Translations under genes and position numbers: made by a program
Source of the DNA: Carnegiea gigantea
Lineage: Eukaryota; Streptophyta; Magnoliopsida; Caryophyllales; Cactaceae
Assembly: GCA_029747015.1 (NCBI GenBank)
Contig: JAKOGI010000340.1
Coordinates: forward strand, 23,501 to 87,500
Reading direction: 5' to 3'
DNA length: 64,000 nt
The notes under the pieces: generated by a model
What the model was told of the DNA's origin: nothing
Seen by the model: only the letters and a program-made list of their open reading frames with translations
The model's database searches: none
Shown: positions 42,101 to 52,065 of the stretch, in pieces
Layout: each line of letters opens with the position of its first letter
How positions within the stretch are numbered: position 1 is the stretch's first letter

Positions 42101-45100
42101 TGATTATCTCAGTTTCTCCATCTGTTTGGGGATGGTAACAGGAAGATAAGAGCAGATTGGTACCCTGTATGGTGAATAAAGCTTGCCAAAAGTCACTGAT
42201 GAAAATGCTGTCCCTCTCACTCACGATGCTTTGGGGCCAACCATGCAATTTAAACAAAGTATCCAAATAGACTTGAGCCACATCCATGGCAGAATATGGA
42301 TGTGCAAGAGCTTAGAAGTGTGCAGCCATGCTAAACCGATCAACCACAACCAAAATGACATCTTTACCATAAGACTTAGGTAGCCCCTCAATAAAATCCA
42401 GAGAAATATCTACCCACACTGCCCCTGGGATTGGAAGTGGTTGAAAAAGTCCCGGATAGGCCACACTATCAGATTTACAGCTCTAGCAAACCAAGCATTG
42501 CCTAATGAAGTGCTGCACAGATTTAGTCATACCCTTCCAACAAAACAGCCTTTGTAACTTCTTGAGTGTAGCTTGTCTTCCAGAATGGCCTCCAAAAGGG
42601 AATCATGAACCCATTGCAGAATTTGCTGTCTAAGCTGCTCATCAGGCCCTATGACTAACTTGCCCTTCTTTCTGAGTAATCCATCCAAGTAAGAATACTT
42701 GGGAACAGACTGCCCTTGCTGAATTTGAGAGATAGTATGCTGTAGATTATTATCTAGGACATAGCTAGCCTGAATCTTCTCCAAAATATCGGATTGGACA
42801 GCCGAAATGGTTAGGGCCATAAGTTGTGCCCCAGGCAATCTGGATAAAGCATCAGCTGCCAAGTTTTCCTTACCACTTCCATAAAGAATGTCATACTGGA
42901 ATCCCATCAACTTGGACAGCCAGAACTGTTGAAAGGGAGTGGAAATTTTTTGTTCCAGCAGCCACTTTAAACTCTGCTGGTCTGTTACAATGACAAATTT
43001 GTTGCCACAAAGGCACTGCTCCCATTTTTGGACTGCAAAGACCACTGCTAGGAGGTCTTTCTCATAGACTGACAATTGCTGCCATTTAGGTCCTAAAATC
43101 CTGCTAATATAAGCCAACGGATGGCCTTCTTGCATTAGCACAGCACCAATACCATTCATGAAAGCATCAGTTTCCAGCACAAAGACTTTGGAAAAATCAG
43201 GTAAGCGCAAAACTGGAGCTGATGCAAGTGCTATTTTAAGGGACTTAAAAGCCTCTTCAGCTGCCTCACTCCAGCAGAATTCACCCTTTTTGAGGAGATC
43301 AGTTAAGGGCTTTACCAATAAAGCATAATGTTTAACAAATCTCCTGTAATAACCAGCAAGCCCAAAGAAACTCCTTAACTCCTTGACTGTTTTGGGGGTT
43401 GGCCAATCAGCCACAGCTTGGGTCTTCCTAGGGTCAGTTGAGAACCCCTCTGCAGAGATAAAATACCCAAGGTACTCAATTCTAGTCATGCCAAATTCAC
43501 ACTTACTCCTCTTAGCTACCAAAGAGTTCTGCCTCATGCCTAAAAAGACTTCTTTATGATGACGAAGATGCAAATCCAAAGATGGGCTATACACTAGGAT
43601 GTCATCAAAGAAGACCATAACAAATTTTCTGAGGAATGGTCTGAATATATGGTTCATTAATCCCTGGAATGTGGCTAGAACATTAGTGAGTCCAAAAGGC
43701 ATAACAAGGAACTCAAAATGACCATAATGTGTCTTAAAAGCATCAGCCACCCTCAACAGATGATACCCAGCTCGAAGATCAATTTTGCTAAAAAACTGTG
43801 ACCCTGCCAACTCATCCATAAGTTCCTCTACAAATGGAATAGGAAACTTGTCTTTAACAGTCTGTTTGTTGAGTTCTCTGTAGTCCACACATAACCTCCA
43901 TGAACTGTCCTTCTTTCCCACTAGCACCAGTGGAGAGGCATAGGGGATAGAACTGGGTTGGATAATGCCTGAATCAAGCATTTCCTGAATCAGTCTCTCA
44001 ATGACATCTTTCTGTTTAAGAGGGTACCTGTAAGGTCGAATGTTAACAGGTACAGCATCACACTTCAAAGGAATCCTATGGTCAAAAACCTCTCTATGAG
44101 GAGGCAAGCCTTTTGGTTCCTGGAATAAGTTCCCAAATTCTTCAATGACTTGAGTAACAGCATCAGAAACAGCCTCAGTATGTAGAGATAGTAGTTGCCA
44201 TTCTGATATGCTCGTTCCTGCAACAAAGTCCATGCCAGGTGTGTCAGGTAACAGCTGCAACATACACAAATGAGAGCCATTATCCATAGCTTTACTAAGC
44301 TGAGTCTCCCCTATAAGTTTAACTTTCTGACCTCCTGAGCATATGAGATTTCCCTTCAAATTTAAATTCCATAGTCAAGTTCTTGAAATTCCATTTGATG
44401 GCTCCCAAGGTACTTAACCACTGTATTCCCAACACAACATCACAGTTACCAAGTCGGATGAGGAACACATCAGCACAGAAGTCAGTCCCCTGCAATCTCC
44501 ATGTGAAGTTTCTACAAATATACTGACACTTTAATACCCCTCAATCTGCCCCATTCACTGACTGCATATCAATACTTTCCATTGGGCACCCCAACTTCTT
44601 TGCTAGGTGTACATCTAAGAAATTATGGGTGCTTCTAGAATCAACCAATATATGTATGGCTTTCTTTCCATACTGTCCAGTTACCCTCATGGCTTGATAC
44701 CCTTGCATACCATTCATGGCATGTAAAGATACACAAGGATATGCCTCAAGCATTTCAAAATCTACAGCCTCAAGCAGTTGAGTTTTCTTGCTCTGACACG
44801 TGTGACCCCTTTCATAAGGTTGGTCACAGAAGTAACACAAGCCCTTGGTACTTTTTTCAGCCCTCTCAGCTGCTGTCAAAATTCTGGTTGGCTTAAAGCT
44901 CTGTGTATAGGACTTGTTTACACTAGGGGTGGATCCTATAGAGGAACTAGAACCTGGGGTAGTCTTAACACCTGAGAAGAAGTTTGATGAATAAGGCTGA
45001 TGAGATCCTGATCTGGGAGTCGGCAACAAAGGTGGTTTGGAGTATACAGGTTTGCTAGGTAGTTTTAATGCATCCACAGCATCCTCCTACAAACAAGCAT

Positions 45101-45940
45101 AAGCCACAGCCTCACTCAAAGAAATAGGTTTAAGGGCTTTCACGAAGGGTTTAAGGTGAGGTTTAAGACCTCCAACAAAACTATCGATGAAAAACAAATC
45201 AGGAAGGATAGGAGTTCTTTGTATCATCAAGGATTTCAGCTCCTCAAACCTATCCAAGTATTCATCTAAGGATCCAACCTGCTGTAACTTGTTAAAATCT
45301 TCCACAACTCTACCCCCCCTTTCTTCCTTCAATCGATCACATACATCCACAATAAAATCATCCCATTCTACCTGTTTTTTAACAGCAATGTAACTACCAA
45401 ACCACATCTCAGCTTTTCCCACTAAATGTATAGAAGCAACATCCACTGTTTGATTATCTGGTATCTTACAAAGGTTGAAATAACGAGCATATTTCTTGAT
45501 CCAAATCCTAGGGTACATTCCATCAAACACTGGAAACTCAATTCTGGGCAAGAATTTGAAAACAGTCCTTTCCCCAGCTAATTCAGGATTAGGGATTGAA
45601 TTCTCACCAACCTCAGCAGAATCCTTATCTTTCTCTAGTAACGCCATAATTTTGCCAAACATCTGCTGTTGCTCCGTGCACAACTCTGCAATCTTCTGGT
45701 TTTGCCCTCTAATTGCTGCTCCAGCAAGGTCCTGAGCTGGTTTTCCATATTCGTGGATTTAAGTTTTGCCTTACTTCGAGTATGGGCTAGCTTAAAGATT
45801 ACACCAGAATCAGAAAAATGCTCTGATACCAATGTTACAGTCAAGTAAGAGGGCACTCAACAATGGAGAAGGAGGTGCTCGAGCTTGGCTTTACAACCTA
45901 ACTAAGATCAAGAATGATCAAGCCAGGATAGAAGAGATAT

Positions 45941-45993
<53 letters not shown>

Positions 45994-48900
45994 AGGGAGT
46001 AATTGGGATTAATTTGGTGTATTTCTCATAGACCTTCCAACCTGCAGTACACACATATATGTACTGTTATATTGAGCTCACTTCTCCCGCCAAAACTAAC
46101 CAACCCCCCATTATACTAGGATGGTTATAACAACCTGCCAAGTCAGCATGCCAAGCCTAACTGCAAGTCTAACTGTTTTATTCCATAACAGATTTTAAAG
46201 AGGACACAAGGGGAACTAGACTTCCATATCCACCGATAATGCTTAGACCATGTGAGCACATGAAAATAGTTCAGTAAACACCAATAGCTGATCATAAAAG
46301 ACTCATAAATTACGCAAGCCAGCCCTCCTAGCAAATTGAAATTGGTGGTCAATACGAACAAGTAATCATCGGGAACAACAACGAGGATTTACTTCGCGTA
46401 TAATTGTCAAAAGAAATAGTTGGAAAATTGGAATGGTAATGTACAGAATAGTTTCCCATTAGCTAGCTAAAAAGACATACCTGATGTATACCAGCAATAA
46501 TACTTTTGACAAGGGGAATAATTTCACTGCTTCGAACTATCGAATACCCCAAGAAGTATTTTGCTTGAGACAAGGCAATCACTATAGCCGATGCAGTTGT
46601 AAAGCCTGAAATCACTGCATGGCTGATGAAACGAATCAGCCATCCAAGCCTAAAGCGAATAAAAAAGTATGAGTCTCTCGAGGTATTAAAACAAGACTAA
46701 CACTGCCTCAGGAATATAAAGCAGATACAATTGAAATGTCACTAAATCACACATCACCCACACACACAAAAAGATTATTGGATACTTAGAACACATCATG
46801 CTGTCTTCCAAAAAATATTGCAGGAAAGCAGAAACAATGCCAAATGAACACATGAACAAGATTCAAAGTCCTCTAGGTAAGGAAATCATGGGTCTCAATA
46901 AAATCAGTATCCATATGTTTGGCAACCTAGAACAGAAGAGGATCTGATTTATTTATAAACTACACTCCTGTCCTGTTCAATTTACCAAACCAATTCACAG
47001 CAGTGAATTAAGTACCTTAAGAGGCCCATCAAGCACTCTAAGACACCAACCATAAATGCCAGTGTGATTGCAAGTTCTGTGTATAGCTCTTCAGAAGGAT
47101 CTACAATCTTACTTAATACATTAGACACCAGAAGAGAAGTCAATGCTACTGGGCCAACTGCAAGCTGCCGTGAGGAACCAAAAATGGCATATACAAATAC
47201 AGGTAGACACCCAGAATCTGTTCAGACAAACCAGAACTATAGTTAGAAGACAAACACAAAGCACACATACAGAACCAGTATCATCGAAAGAAGACGAAAA
47301 GCAATATATCTGACTCATAGGACTAAGAGCAAGAGGCTGAGATGAATGAAGAACCGCATACAAAATGCGGCGAGAGAAGCAGTACTTGTTTGCATCTAGA
47401 AGAGTCATAGCTAAAAGGAAAACTCAGAGCAGACATATAGAAGAATAATCGAAGCAACAAGACGAACACGAATGTGATGACCACATTAATACTTCTATAA
47501 ACAAGCTACAATTATGTCTATGTAGGCTTGACTCCGCTACCCAAAAGGTCCTCTTATAGGCCAATGATTGGTAATCAATGTACTATCAAACCATCGAATA
47601 TGCATTCCTTCGAAGATGATAGTTGACACTCCAGCTTATAAGCTACAATAAACTTTTCTTATTTGTCCGGAAAAAGGAAGACGCACTACAAGAATGATAC
47701 TCAATATCTAATATACGCCATCATTGAAGGAAATAAGCTCCACATCGGCTTAGTGGATCCATGGCAAAGGATAAGTGCAAAATAAGATAAATACAGTGTG
47801 CAGATTATGAAGCACATAATCCCCTATCTTCCACACATTAGCCCTGAAAATTCAACTGCAGTCTCATCTTACTGGTCAATAACTAGATCACAAGACAATT
47901 TGATAAATATGCAGAGAAAAATAATGACAAAATGATTGTTAACTTACACAATCCGTAAATTGGTGCCAGCCCAGCTAATTTTGCATAGGACATAGCCTGG
48001 CATAGAGAATGTCAGTCACTTCATGATTTATAAGTTAGCTTGAGCAATACTTTTCCAAGCAAGCAAAGCCAGATGTTAGATACACAAAATTTCAGAGACA
48101 ATACAGAAGCAACTAGACACCATTGTAACATCGATGAGAAAATCACGAAAGATTAAGTGCGGAGAGAAAAGATGGGGCTCTTCCAGGTGTCCTATGATAG
48201 CAAGAACTCATTCTATTTATTTGCCCTTCTCTTAGGCTTTGCATCTAGTAATTTCACTTAAGTGATTTTAGCAAAGTTGCAGAAGGAAGAATTGAGGATT
48301 ACAAAAACAAAATGTCAGTCCTAAGGATTCACCGTTATTGACACAGTAAAACAAGTCATTGGAAAGCTAATAAAATTTGATCTGCAACTTAAAGATGATC
48401 TCTACGTCCAATAGTACTGAAGCACTGTAAATCCTCTGTCACTCTGGGTACCGGGATAAGATCATACTCAGAGATGGATTTTCAACTATACTTGGACTCA
48501 AGAGGGAAGGTTGAGATAGAATGTGGCTTTTAATATCCAACTGGCTGCTTCCACGGAGTTTTGCATGCTTTGCTCTAAATCCTACTCCAAAATGTGTATG
48601 TGTATGCATATCTTATTTCAAGCGTGCAGACCTCTGACTTGAAAAAGAAAATTTTGAGAAACAAAGGTTTCTACGCCCAAATCAATAAATCACTAAAAGG
48701 CGCTGCACTTTTCAATCAAATAAGGAAACACTATTTGACAGTACTCTTGTTCTTTCTCTGTCTTTTTCTTTTTTTTAATTGGCGGGGGAGGGGGTGTAGG
48801 AAATGGGAAACCACAAAGCCGGAGTTTATGTGTAATTTTTTACATTTATTAAAAAGTGAAACAAAAACCTGGACCAAAAACCAAAACGTTCAAGAAAAAT

Positions 48901-50019
48901 ATGGTGTAGTTCATAAAATGTCTTAGCGCGAAAAAATTGATTACCCTGTATGCCTACTTTCGCCATGGCCAAAATTAAAAGGCATCAGATTATCCACAGA
49001 AAATCCTAATGTCGGCCAAGCGTTTACTTAACGATTGTAATGACACAATTGTTTCCAATTCAAGTAATTTCAAAAAAAGCCGCACAATTTCACCCAAAAA
49101 GGGGGGGGGGGGGGGCACACAAAGAAGCTCCACAATATTGCACTAGCTTTTGCTGTCCCTTTGTTTTTTTCCCTCTCATTTCTCACGTCCCCGACAAATA
49201 ATAACTTCACAGAGGAACCAAAGGAAAGATTGAATTTCAAGCTAACACGAAGGAACTAAGTCCGAACTTTATTTATTTATTTTAACAGGCAGCAAAACGC
49301 TGTAATCCAAATTTTTGTACAACGTTTTTTTTTAAAAAAAAAAAAAGGTGGTAAAAGCCAAAAGGACGCAAAAGCGGGATTACTTTACTTTTCGAGGGTA
49401 CAGGAATTGATTGTTGAAGTTAAAAGCAGATGTAAAATCAATGTATCTAGTCATTAATATCATCCAAAAGCATTAATCAGAATTTAACCAATTCAATCAA
49501 CTGAATCTAGTCATCATCATCAGATTTCCAGCATCAGCTACAATCCAAATATCCAATCAAAATCACAATAATTCTCTCTCCTACCAGCCTCCAACCTCAT
49601 CATCACTCCAAAAAATCAACACCACCACCAAATTGATCACACAACTATCTCGAAAACAGTACATCAAGCTCAAATTTCATGAATTCCAGAAGAGAGAGAA
49701 AGACAATCACCTGAGGAACCACCATAACACCGACGGTGATGCCGGACATGAGATCAGGCTGAAGGTACTCTTTGCAATTGTAAGATCGAATCCAACGATA
49801 ACAAGGAAGAAACACACAGATCCACTCAGTTATACTCATGGCCTTCAACGTCGACCTCCACTTCGCCATAACAGAGCTCGAGGTTTCCGAGAGAGAGAAC
49901 GCCGGAACAGTCGCCGGCGACGGATGCTGCAGCGGTATCACCTTCACCGGCCGGCCGCTATATGTCCGTACCATGCCGGCGAGGTCGCCGGAACTCGGCG
50001 ACGCATAGGATTTGTCCAT
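17142..50019 (-). CDS. SULTR4: SULTR4-type sulfate transporter, 17 exons, intact
   Basis: This is a proton-coupled sulfate transporter of the SLC26/SulP family. Arabidopsis group 4 members sit in the tonoplast and release vacuolar sulfate (family knowledge). Exons, read on the minus strand: 50019-49711, 47996-47948, 47217-47016, 46649-46481, 31511-31446, 31344-31237, 29866-29759, 29639-29574, 29298-29238, 29090-28963, 28655-28614, 27666-27550, 25746-25695, 25341-25203, 25123-25029, 17634-17558, 17459-17142. All introns are GT-AG and all phases match, giving 701 codons plus TAG; the Arabidopsis protein is slightly shorter. Visible motifs are [11 protein letters not shown] near residue 25, [20 protein letters not shown] across exons 1-2 (SLC26 signature), [28 protein letters not shown] opening the STAS domain (about 494-660), [10 protein letters not shown] and a serine-rich tail ending EPLLLQRS. 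The start is the first ATG; the open frame upstream of it has only GTG. Introns 4 and 15 hold retrotransposons. SULTR4;1 versus 4;2 cannot be decided. Confidence 0.95.
18119..18423 (-). repeat. 3' LTR of retrotransposon 1
   Basis: This is the left-hand copy (3' in element orientation). It is lengthened by a (GA)n microsatellite at about 18155-18191. The inner boundary is inferred from the shared TAACA end of the partner LTR and is less certain than the outer one. Confidence 0.85.
18432..22873 (-). pseudogene. Broken gag-pol of retrotransposon 1
   Basis: Read leftward from an ATG at 22873 ([12 protein letters not shown]). Gag pieces lie at 22873-22730 and 22464-22090, and the zinc knuckle [14 protein letters not shown] near 21920. 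The protease is at 21681-21247 with an intact DSGSTRNF. The reverse transcriptase is at 21088-20486 with VFFDDIL, then RNase H at 20292-19873. The integrase zinc-finger region is at 19837-19511, with a cysteine of the HHCC motif replaced (CEVYQRC). The integrase C-terminus with chromodomain-like end is at 18971-18516. A TGA interrupts this last domain, and the frame then reaches a natural stop next to the 3' LTR. No active product is expected. Confidence 0.88.
23087..23370 (-). repeat. 5' LTR of retrotransposon 1
   Basis: This copy is adjacent to the primer-binding site at 23073-23084. Its outer end TCTCTAACA is followed directly by the duplicated ATAGA. The first ~24 bp at the outer end have diverged strongly from the other LTR. 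Confidence 0.87.
23785..23940 (+). repeat. Left GTAAGGAG(A/C)TGTAA minisatellite array
   Basis: Eleven- to twelve-bp units alternate between GGAGATGTAA and GGAGCTGTAA. The same motif, in the same orientation, is found at the other end of the MITE (24425-24550). Confidence 0.85.
24425..24550 (+). repeat. Right GAGATGTAAG minisatellite array
   Basis: Tandem GATGTAAG, GAGATGTAAGG and GAGCTGTAAGG units match the left array in direct orientation. The arrays are therefore direct repeats nested inside inverted terminal repeats. Confidence 0.85.
26524..26690. repeat. Low-complexity tract in intron 12
   Basis: A C-run and an A-run (about 26530-26551) are followed by AAT, ATG, ACA and CAA trinucleotide repeats. 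These generate a false cysteine/tyrosine-rich open frame on the minus strand. No function is visible. Confidence 0.8.
32380..32678 (-). repeat. 3' LTR of retrotransposon 2
   Basis: This 299-bp copy runs from TGATGTAGGATG to TACGACATCA on the plus strand. The pol reading frame stays open through the polypurine tract and about 85 nt into this LTR. Confidence 0.96.
32594..32977 (-). pseudogene. Chromodomain tail of retrotransposon 2 integrase
   Basis: The sequence resumes after the solo LTR with [10 protein letters not shown] and a linker. A chromodomain-like module follows: [12 protein letters not shown], then [19 protein letters not shown], with the aromatic/acidic pattern of integrase chromodomains. 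The frame continues through the polypurine tract (FPVGENDVV) and about 28 codons into the 3' LTR before stopping. Chromodomains in this family steer integration toward marked chromatin (family knowledge). Confidence 0.85.
32983..34093 (+). mobile_element. Solo LTR nested in retrotransposon 2
   Basis: This 1111-bp insertion has TG...CA ends (TGATGGAGACC ... CATATACATCA). It is flanked by AGTGA at 32978-32982 and 34094-34098. It splits the integrase C-terminus from the chromodomain of the host element, and the two sides are in matching frame. CTATATATAG at 33699-33708 looks like its TATA box on the plus strand, opposite to the host element and the gene. No internal region or second LTR is present, the expected result of unequal recombination between two LTRs. 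Confidence 0.93.
34091..35405 (-). pseudogene. RNase H end and integrase of retrotransposon 2, multiply interrupted
   Basis: After the RNase H stop the same polyprotein continues. A frameshift lies near 35095 (EMHAGG / GAHLGKDRT). The integrase core has DFVLGLP and VSDRDVKF, the two catalytic aspartates. A TAA at about 34616 lies just after HPLTDG and cuts the frame before the catalytic glutamate region. Another stop, at about 34546, precedes [10 protein letters not shown]. The C-terminal part ends [10 protein letters not shown], where the nested solo LTR is inserted. The second zinc-binding cysteine reads Trp (CRTWQLAK). Confidence 0.9.
35406..37667 (-). pseudogene. Zinc knuckle, protease, RT and RNase H of retrotransposon 2
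   Basis: An open frame of 753 codons remains. It has a CCHC zinc knuckle ([14 protein letters not shown]), then an aspartic protease with [11 protein letters not shown]. The reverse transcriptase shows [30 protein letters not shown] and the catalytic [10 protein letters not shown]. RNase H shows [18 protein letters not shown] and [11 protein letters not shown]. It ends at a TGA replacing a tryptophan codon within RNase H (PKHAR stop); the expected continuation is visible beyond it in the same frame. RT-bearing Ty3/gypsy copies normally encode this as one polyprotein with gag. Confidence 0.95.
37745..38632 (-). pseudogene. Gag of retrotransposon 2, truncated by a frameshift
   Basis: The ATG context is clear ([10 protein letters not shown]), and the frame runs 295 codons. 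It contains a coiled-coil-like region ([19 protein letters not shown]) and the retrotransposon-gag core ([32 protein letters not shown]). It stops just after FIRGLL because of a single-base indel near 37765. The continuation toward the zinc knuckle lies in another frame. Confidence 0.9.
38633..39913 (-). other. Untranslated leader of retrotransposon 2
   Basis: About 1.3 kb lies between the primer-binding site and the gag ATG. It has a GC-rich GGTGGTGG-type stretch at about 39500-39770, which gives false proline- or glycine-rich frames on both strands. A 20-25 bp block (GCACGGCAAGAG and context) is directly repeated near 39190-39250. No conserved protein is visible. Confidence 0.6.
39914..39926 (-). 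other. Primer-binding site of retrotransposon 2
   Basis: TGGTATCAGAGCC on the minus strand is the standard plant LTR-element site, complementary to the 3' end of initiator tRNA-Met. It is separated from the 5' LTR by three bases. Confidence 0.9.
39930..40229 (-). repeat. 5' LTR of retrotransposon 2
   Basis: This 300-bp copy is about 98% identical to its partner. It is followed outward by CATAC, identical to the flank of the other LTR. Confidence 0.96.
40991..41322 (-). repeat. 3' LTR of retrotransposon 3
   Basis: This is a 332-bp copy with a short GA tract (about 41103-41121). The TGTTACAGTC and TCCATAACA ends match the partner LTR. Confidence 0.96.
41400..45757 (-). pseudogene. Broken gag-pol of retrotransposon 3
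   Basis: Gag begins near 45750 ([15 protein letters not shown]), shifts frame, and runs at 45683-45087 with [24 protein letters not shown] separates it from 45077-44541, which holds the zinc knuckle [14 protein letters not shown]. The protease motif there reads DSRSTHNF where DSGSTHNF is expected. The longest piece (44359-42527, 610 codons) holds RT ([30 protein letters not shown]), RNase H ([18 protein letters not shown]) and the start of integrase, then a frameshift. Integrase core and C-terminus are at 42287-41835 ([17 protein letters not shown]) and 41828-41439 ([22 protein letters not shown], then a degenerate chromodomain interrupted by a stop after VQWLVQW). Confidence 0.92.
45833..46190 (-). 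repeat. 5' LTR of retrotransposon 3
   Basis: This is a 358-bp copy. The extra length is almost all a (GA)n expansion of about 45 bp at 45946-45991. Confidence 0.96.
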
Positions 50020-50145
50020 TGACGCAAGCTTATGCCCACTCGCACACGCAGCGTTTTGTCGTTTTGGGCCCACCTCTGATTTTCTCTCTCCTCAAGTGAG
50101 AGAGAAAGACAGAACAGAATAGTCCGCGGGCGTGGCTGGGGAGTA

Positions 50146-50153
50146 TATTTATA
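50146..50153 (-). promoter_or_regulatory. TATA box of the SULTR4-like gene
   Basis: On the minus strand the sequence reads CTATAAATA, about 125 bp upstream of the ATG at 50019. Usual spacing would put the transcription start near 50115 and give a 5' leader of about 95 nt. No ATG lies between this box and the chosen start. The match to the plant TATA consensus is exact; use of the site is inferred. Confidence 0.6.
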
Positions 50154-51481
50154 GGTACCGTGAGGGCCTTATATTTTATTTTGTTGTGGGAAAATGATGA
50201 AATACGATTGGCCCTCCTCATTTGATTATTGTTATTTTGAATTGTGATTTTTTTTAATTTTCGATTCGTTGGTTTCCTCATAGCAGATTGTTATGTATTA
50301 TTTTGATCAATCATTTTATTTGAATAAGTTGTTTTTACTTAAATCATGTGTTATTCTATCATTAAATGTGAATCAATTGTTGTTGCTATGGTGCATGGAT
50401 TTGGCAAGCATAGGGGACGAAATTGTAAATTATGACATAAATTTGGTTAATAGATGCAATTATTCAGTTGTACGCTCTATGTACTACTTTGTTCCTAACA
50501 ATTTTTTTTTTTTAAAGTATTGTATGCTATGTACAATATGATTTTAAAAATTTTGATCAAATTTTGTCAACTATATAAATAGAAGGCAATTCATGTATGA
50601 TATCAATGGAAGGTAGAGAAAAATAGCTATTAAATATAAGTTCATTTATAGAAATATATAATAAAAATTCCAACATGTGTGCCAACCAAAATACGAGGGT
50701 TGAATATTTCTATCAAAATTTCTATCCGTGACATCATCATCATCGTCATCATTATTATTATCATTATGTGTACATCTACAATTTAGAGTTGGTGTTGTTT
50801 TTGACACTTGACTAATTTACATTGGCTACATTAGACTTTAAGAAAAAGTCACAAAATTTGAAAACTTTTAAATTTATATTACTTCTCAATTTATCTCAAC
50901 TTTTCAGGGGCTTAATTTCACGTTTGAGTTTTAATATAGTCTCAAATACTTGTATTAATTGAAATCACTTGCTATTAATTGAAATCACTTGCCTCATACG
51001 ATTTCTCCCGCTTTCACATGAAATAATTTACTTTATATGTTTTTACCAAAAAAAAAAAAGATATGCCATGATGTAAATATATGATATGCAATGATATGAA
51101 TTTATTGTCCATTGGTTTGAACATTTCATATTTGATGAGACCACTGACTTGTTATTCTTATCAAATGTAAGGTTAGGTAGATTGCATATGGAACTTAGCT
51201 ACATTTAAACTTTCGTATGTCTTAGAATTTTAGTCAATGTTTATAAAATAGTCATATAAATAATATAAACGAGTTTATGATGATTTAAAAATTACAAGAT
51301 GAATAAGAAACAAGCAACCTTTCTTTTTTTTTTTTGAACGAAAATTATTAAAGGTTAGCTCGAACCAAATTAGCACAAATTAAACATTCATTTTAAAAAA
51401 ACAATCGTCCCAAAAGAATAATGTTTCTTTTTTATCGCCAGAAGATTAATGTTTTAACATATGCAAATGATCAACTTCTAC
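50154..51481. other. Upstream region between SULTR4 and the Harbinger element
   Basis: This is AT-rich sequence with poly-A/T tracts and an ATC/ATT microsatellite near 50735-50765. It should contain the distal promoter of the transporter gene. I see no open frame with family similarity and no clear repeat termini. Confidence 0.4.
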
Positions 51482-51810
51482 CTAGGGTGTGTTTGGTAGG
51501 GGCGAAAATTATTTTCCCAGAAAATCATTTTTCATAGAAAATGATTTCCCAAGGAAAATAATTTTCCGCCTACATTTTCTACTGTTTGGTAGAACGAAAA
51601 ATTATTTTCTCGGAAAATCATTTCCTGCTGTTTGATAGAATGAAAAACTATTTTTCAATACCATAGTTCTCAACTATTTGATACTAATAGGCTAAGCTAA
51701 TAAATAAATAGTCAATTTACTCATCAAGCAGTGCTTACAAAGTAGTCAAACAGTGTTTACAAAGTTGGTAATTCTCAACTGTTTGTTCTCCTTAGCCAAA
51801 AAAGGGGAGA

Positions 51811-51844
<34 letters not shown>

Positions 51845-52065
51845 ACTTCATTAATTGTTTTCCTTGAATTTTTCAAGTCAAATCCTTCTCAATTTGTTGC
51901 TCTTTGCTCGAAAGCCCTTTGCAAAGTTTTCACGCTCTACGAGATGATCGAAAGCGCTACCCAAAACGTCATCTTCAAACCCTTCAGTTTTCATCACTTC
52001 TTGATAAAGAAGGTCGACATCAAGTTTGAATTTAGATATCTTTTGTAGAGTCATAACGACTTCTG

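Larger units (their letters stand above)
40991..46190 (-). mobile_element. Ty3/gypsy chromovirus-type retrotransposon 3
   Basis: The element is 5200 bp in intron 4, flanked by GATTT at 40986-40990 and 46191-46195. The LTRs are 40991-41322 and 45833-46190. They differ by about a dozen substitutions plus indels (about 4%), intermediate between elements 1 and 2. The primer-binding site TGGTATCAGAGC is at 45820-45831, one base from the LTR. A GGGGGGGGGAA polypurine tract at about 41323-41333 abuts the 3' LTR. Protein motifs and LTR features (TGTTA/TAACA ends, internal GA tract) place it closer to element 1 than to element 2. Confidence 0.97.
31512..46480 (-). other. Intron 4 of SULTR4, 15 kb, with two retrotransposons
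   Basis: This intron separates the exon ending SIIAGIHQ from the exon beginning [10 protein letters not shown]. It has a GTATGT donor and a TTTGCAG acceptor. It contains two complete LTR retrotransposons (32380-40229 and 40991-46190), which account for 13.05 of 14.97 kb. Host intron remains at 31512-32379, 40230-40990 and 46191-46480. Both elements are transcribed in the direction of the gene. Confidence 0.9.

Noticed and set aside
49633..50022. 129-codon plus-strand open frame
   Set aside because: It is antisense to exon 1 of the sulfate transporter, has no family similarity and is explained by the GC-rich exon on the other strand.
50020..50073. In-frame extension of the transporter upstream of the ATG
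   Set aside because: The upstream codon is GTG, not ATG. The first true ATG (50019) matches the usual start of the family.
50939..50943. GAGAC core of the sulfur-responsive element in the distal promoter (minus strand)
   Set aside because: A single 5-mer about 0.9 kb upstream is expected by chance and has no flanking support.
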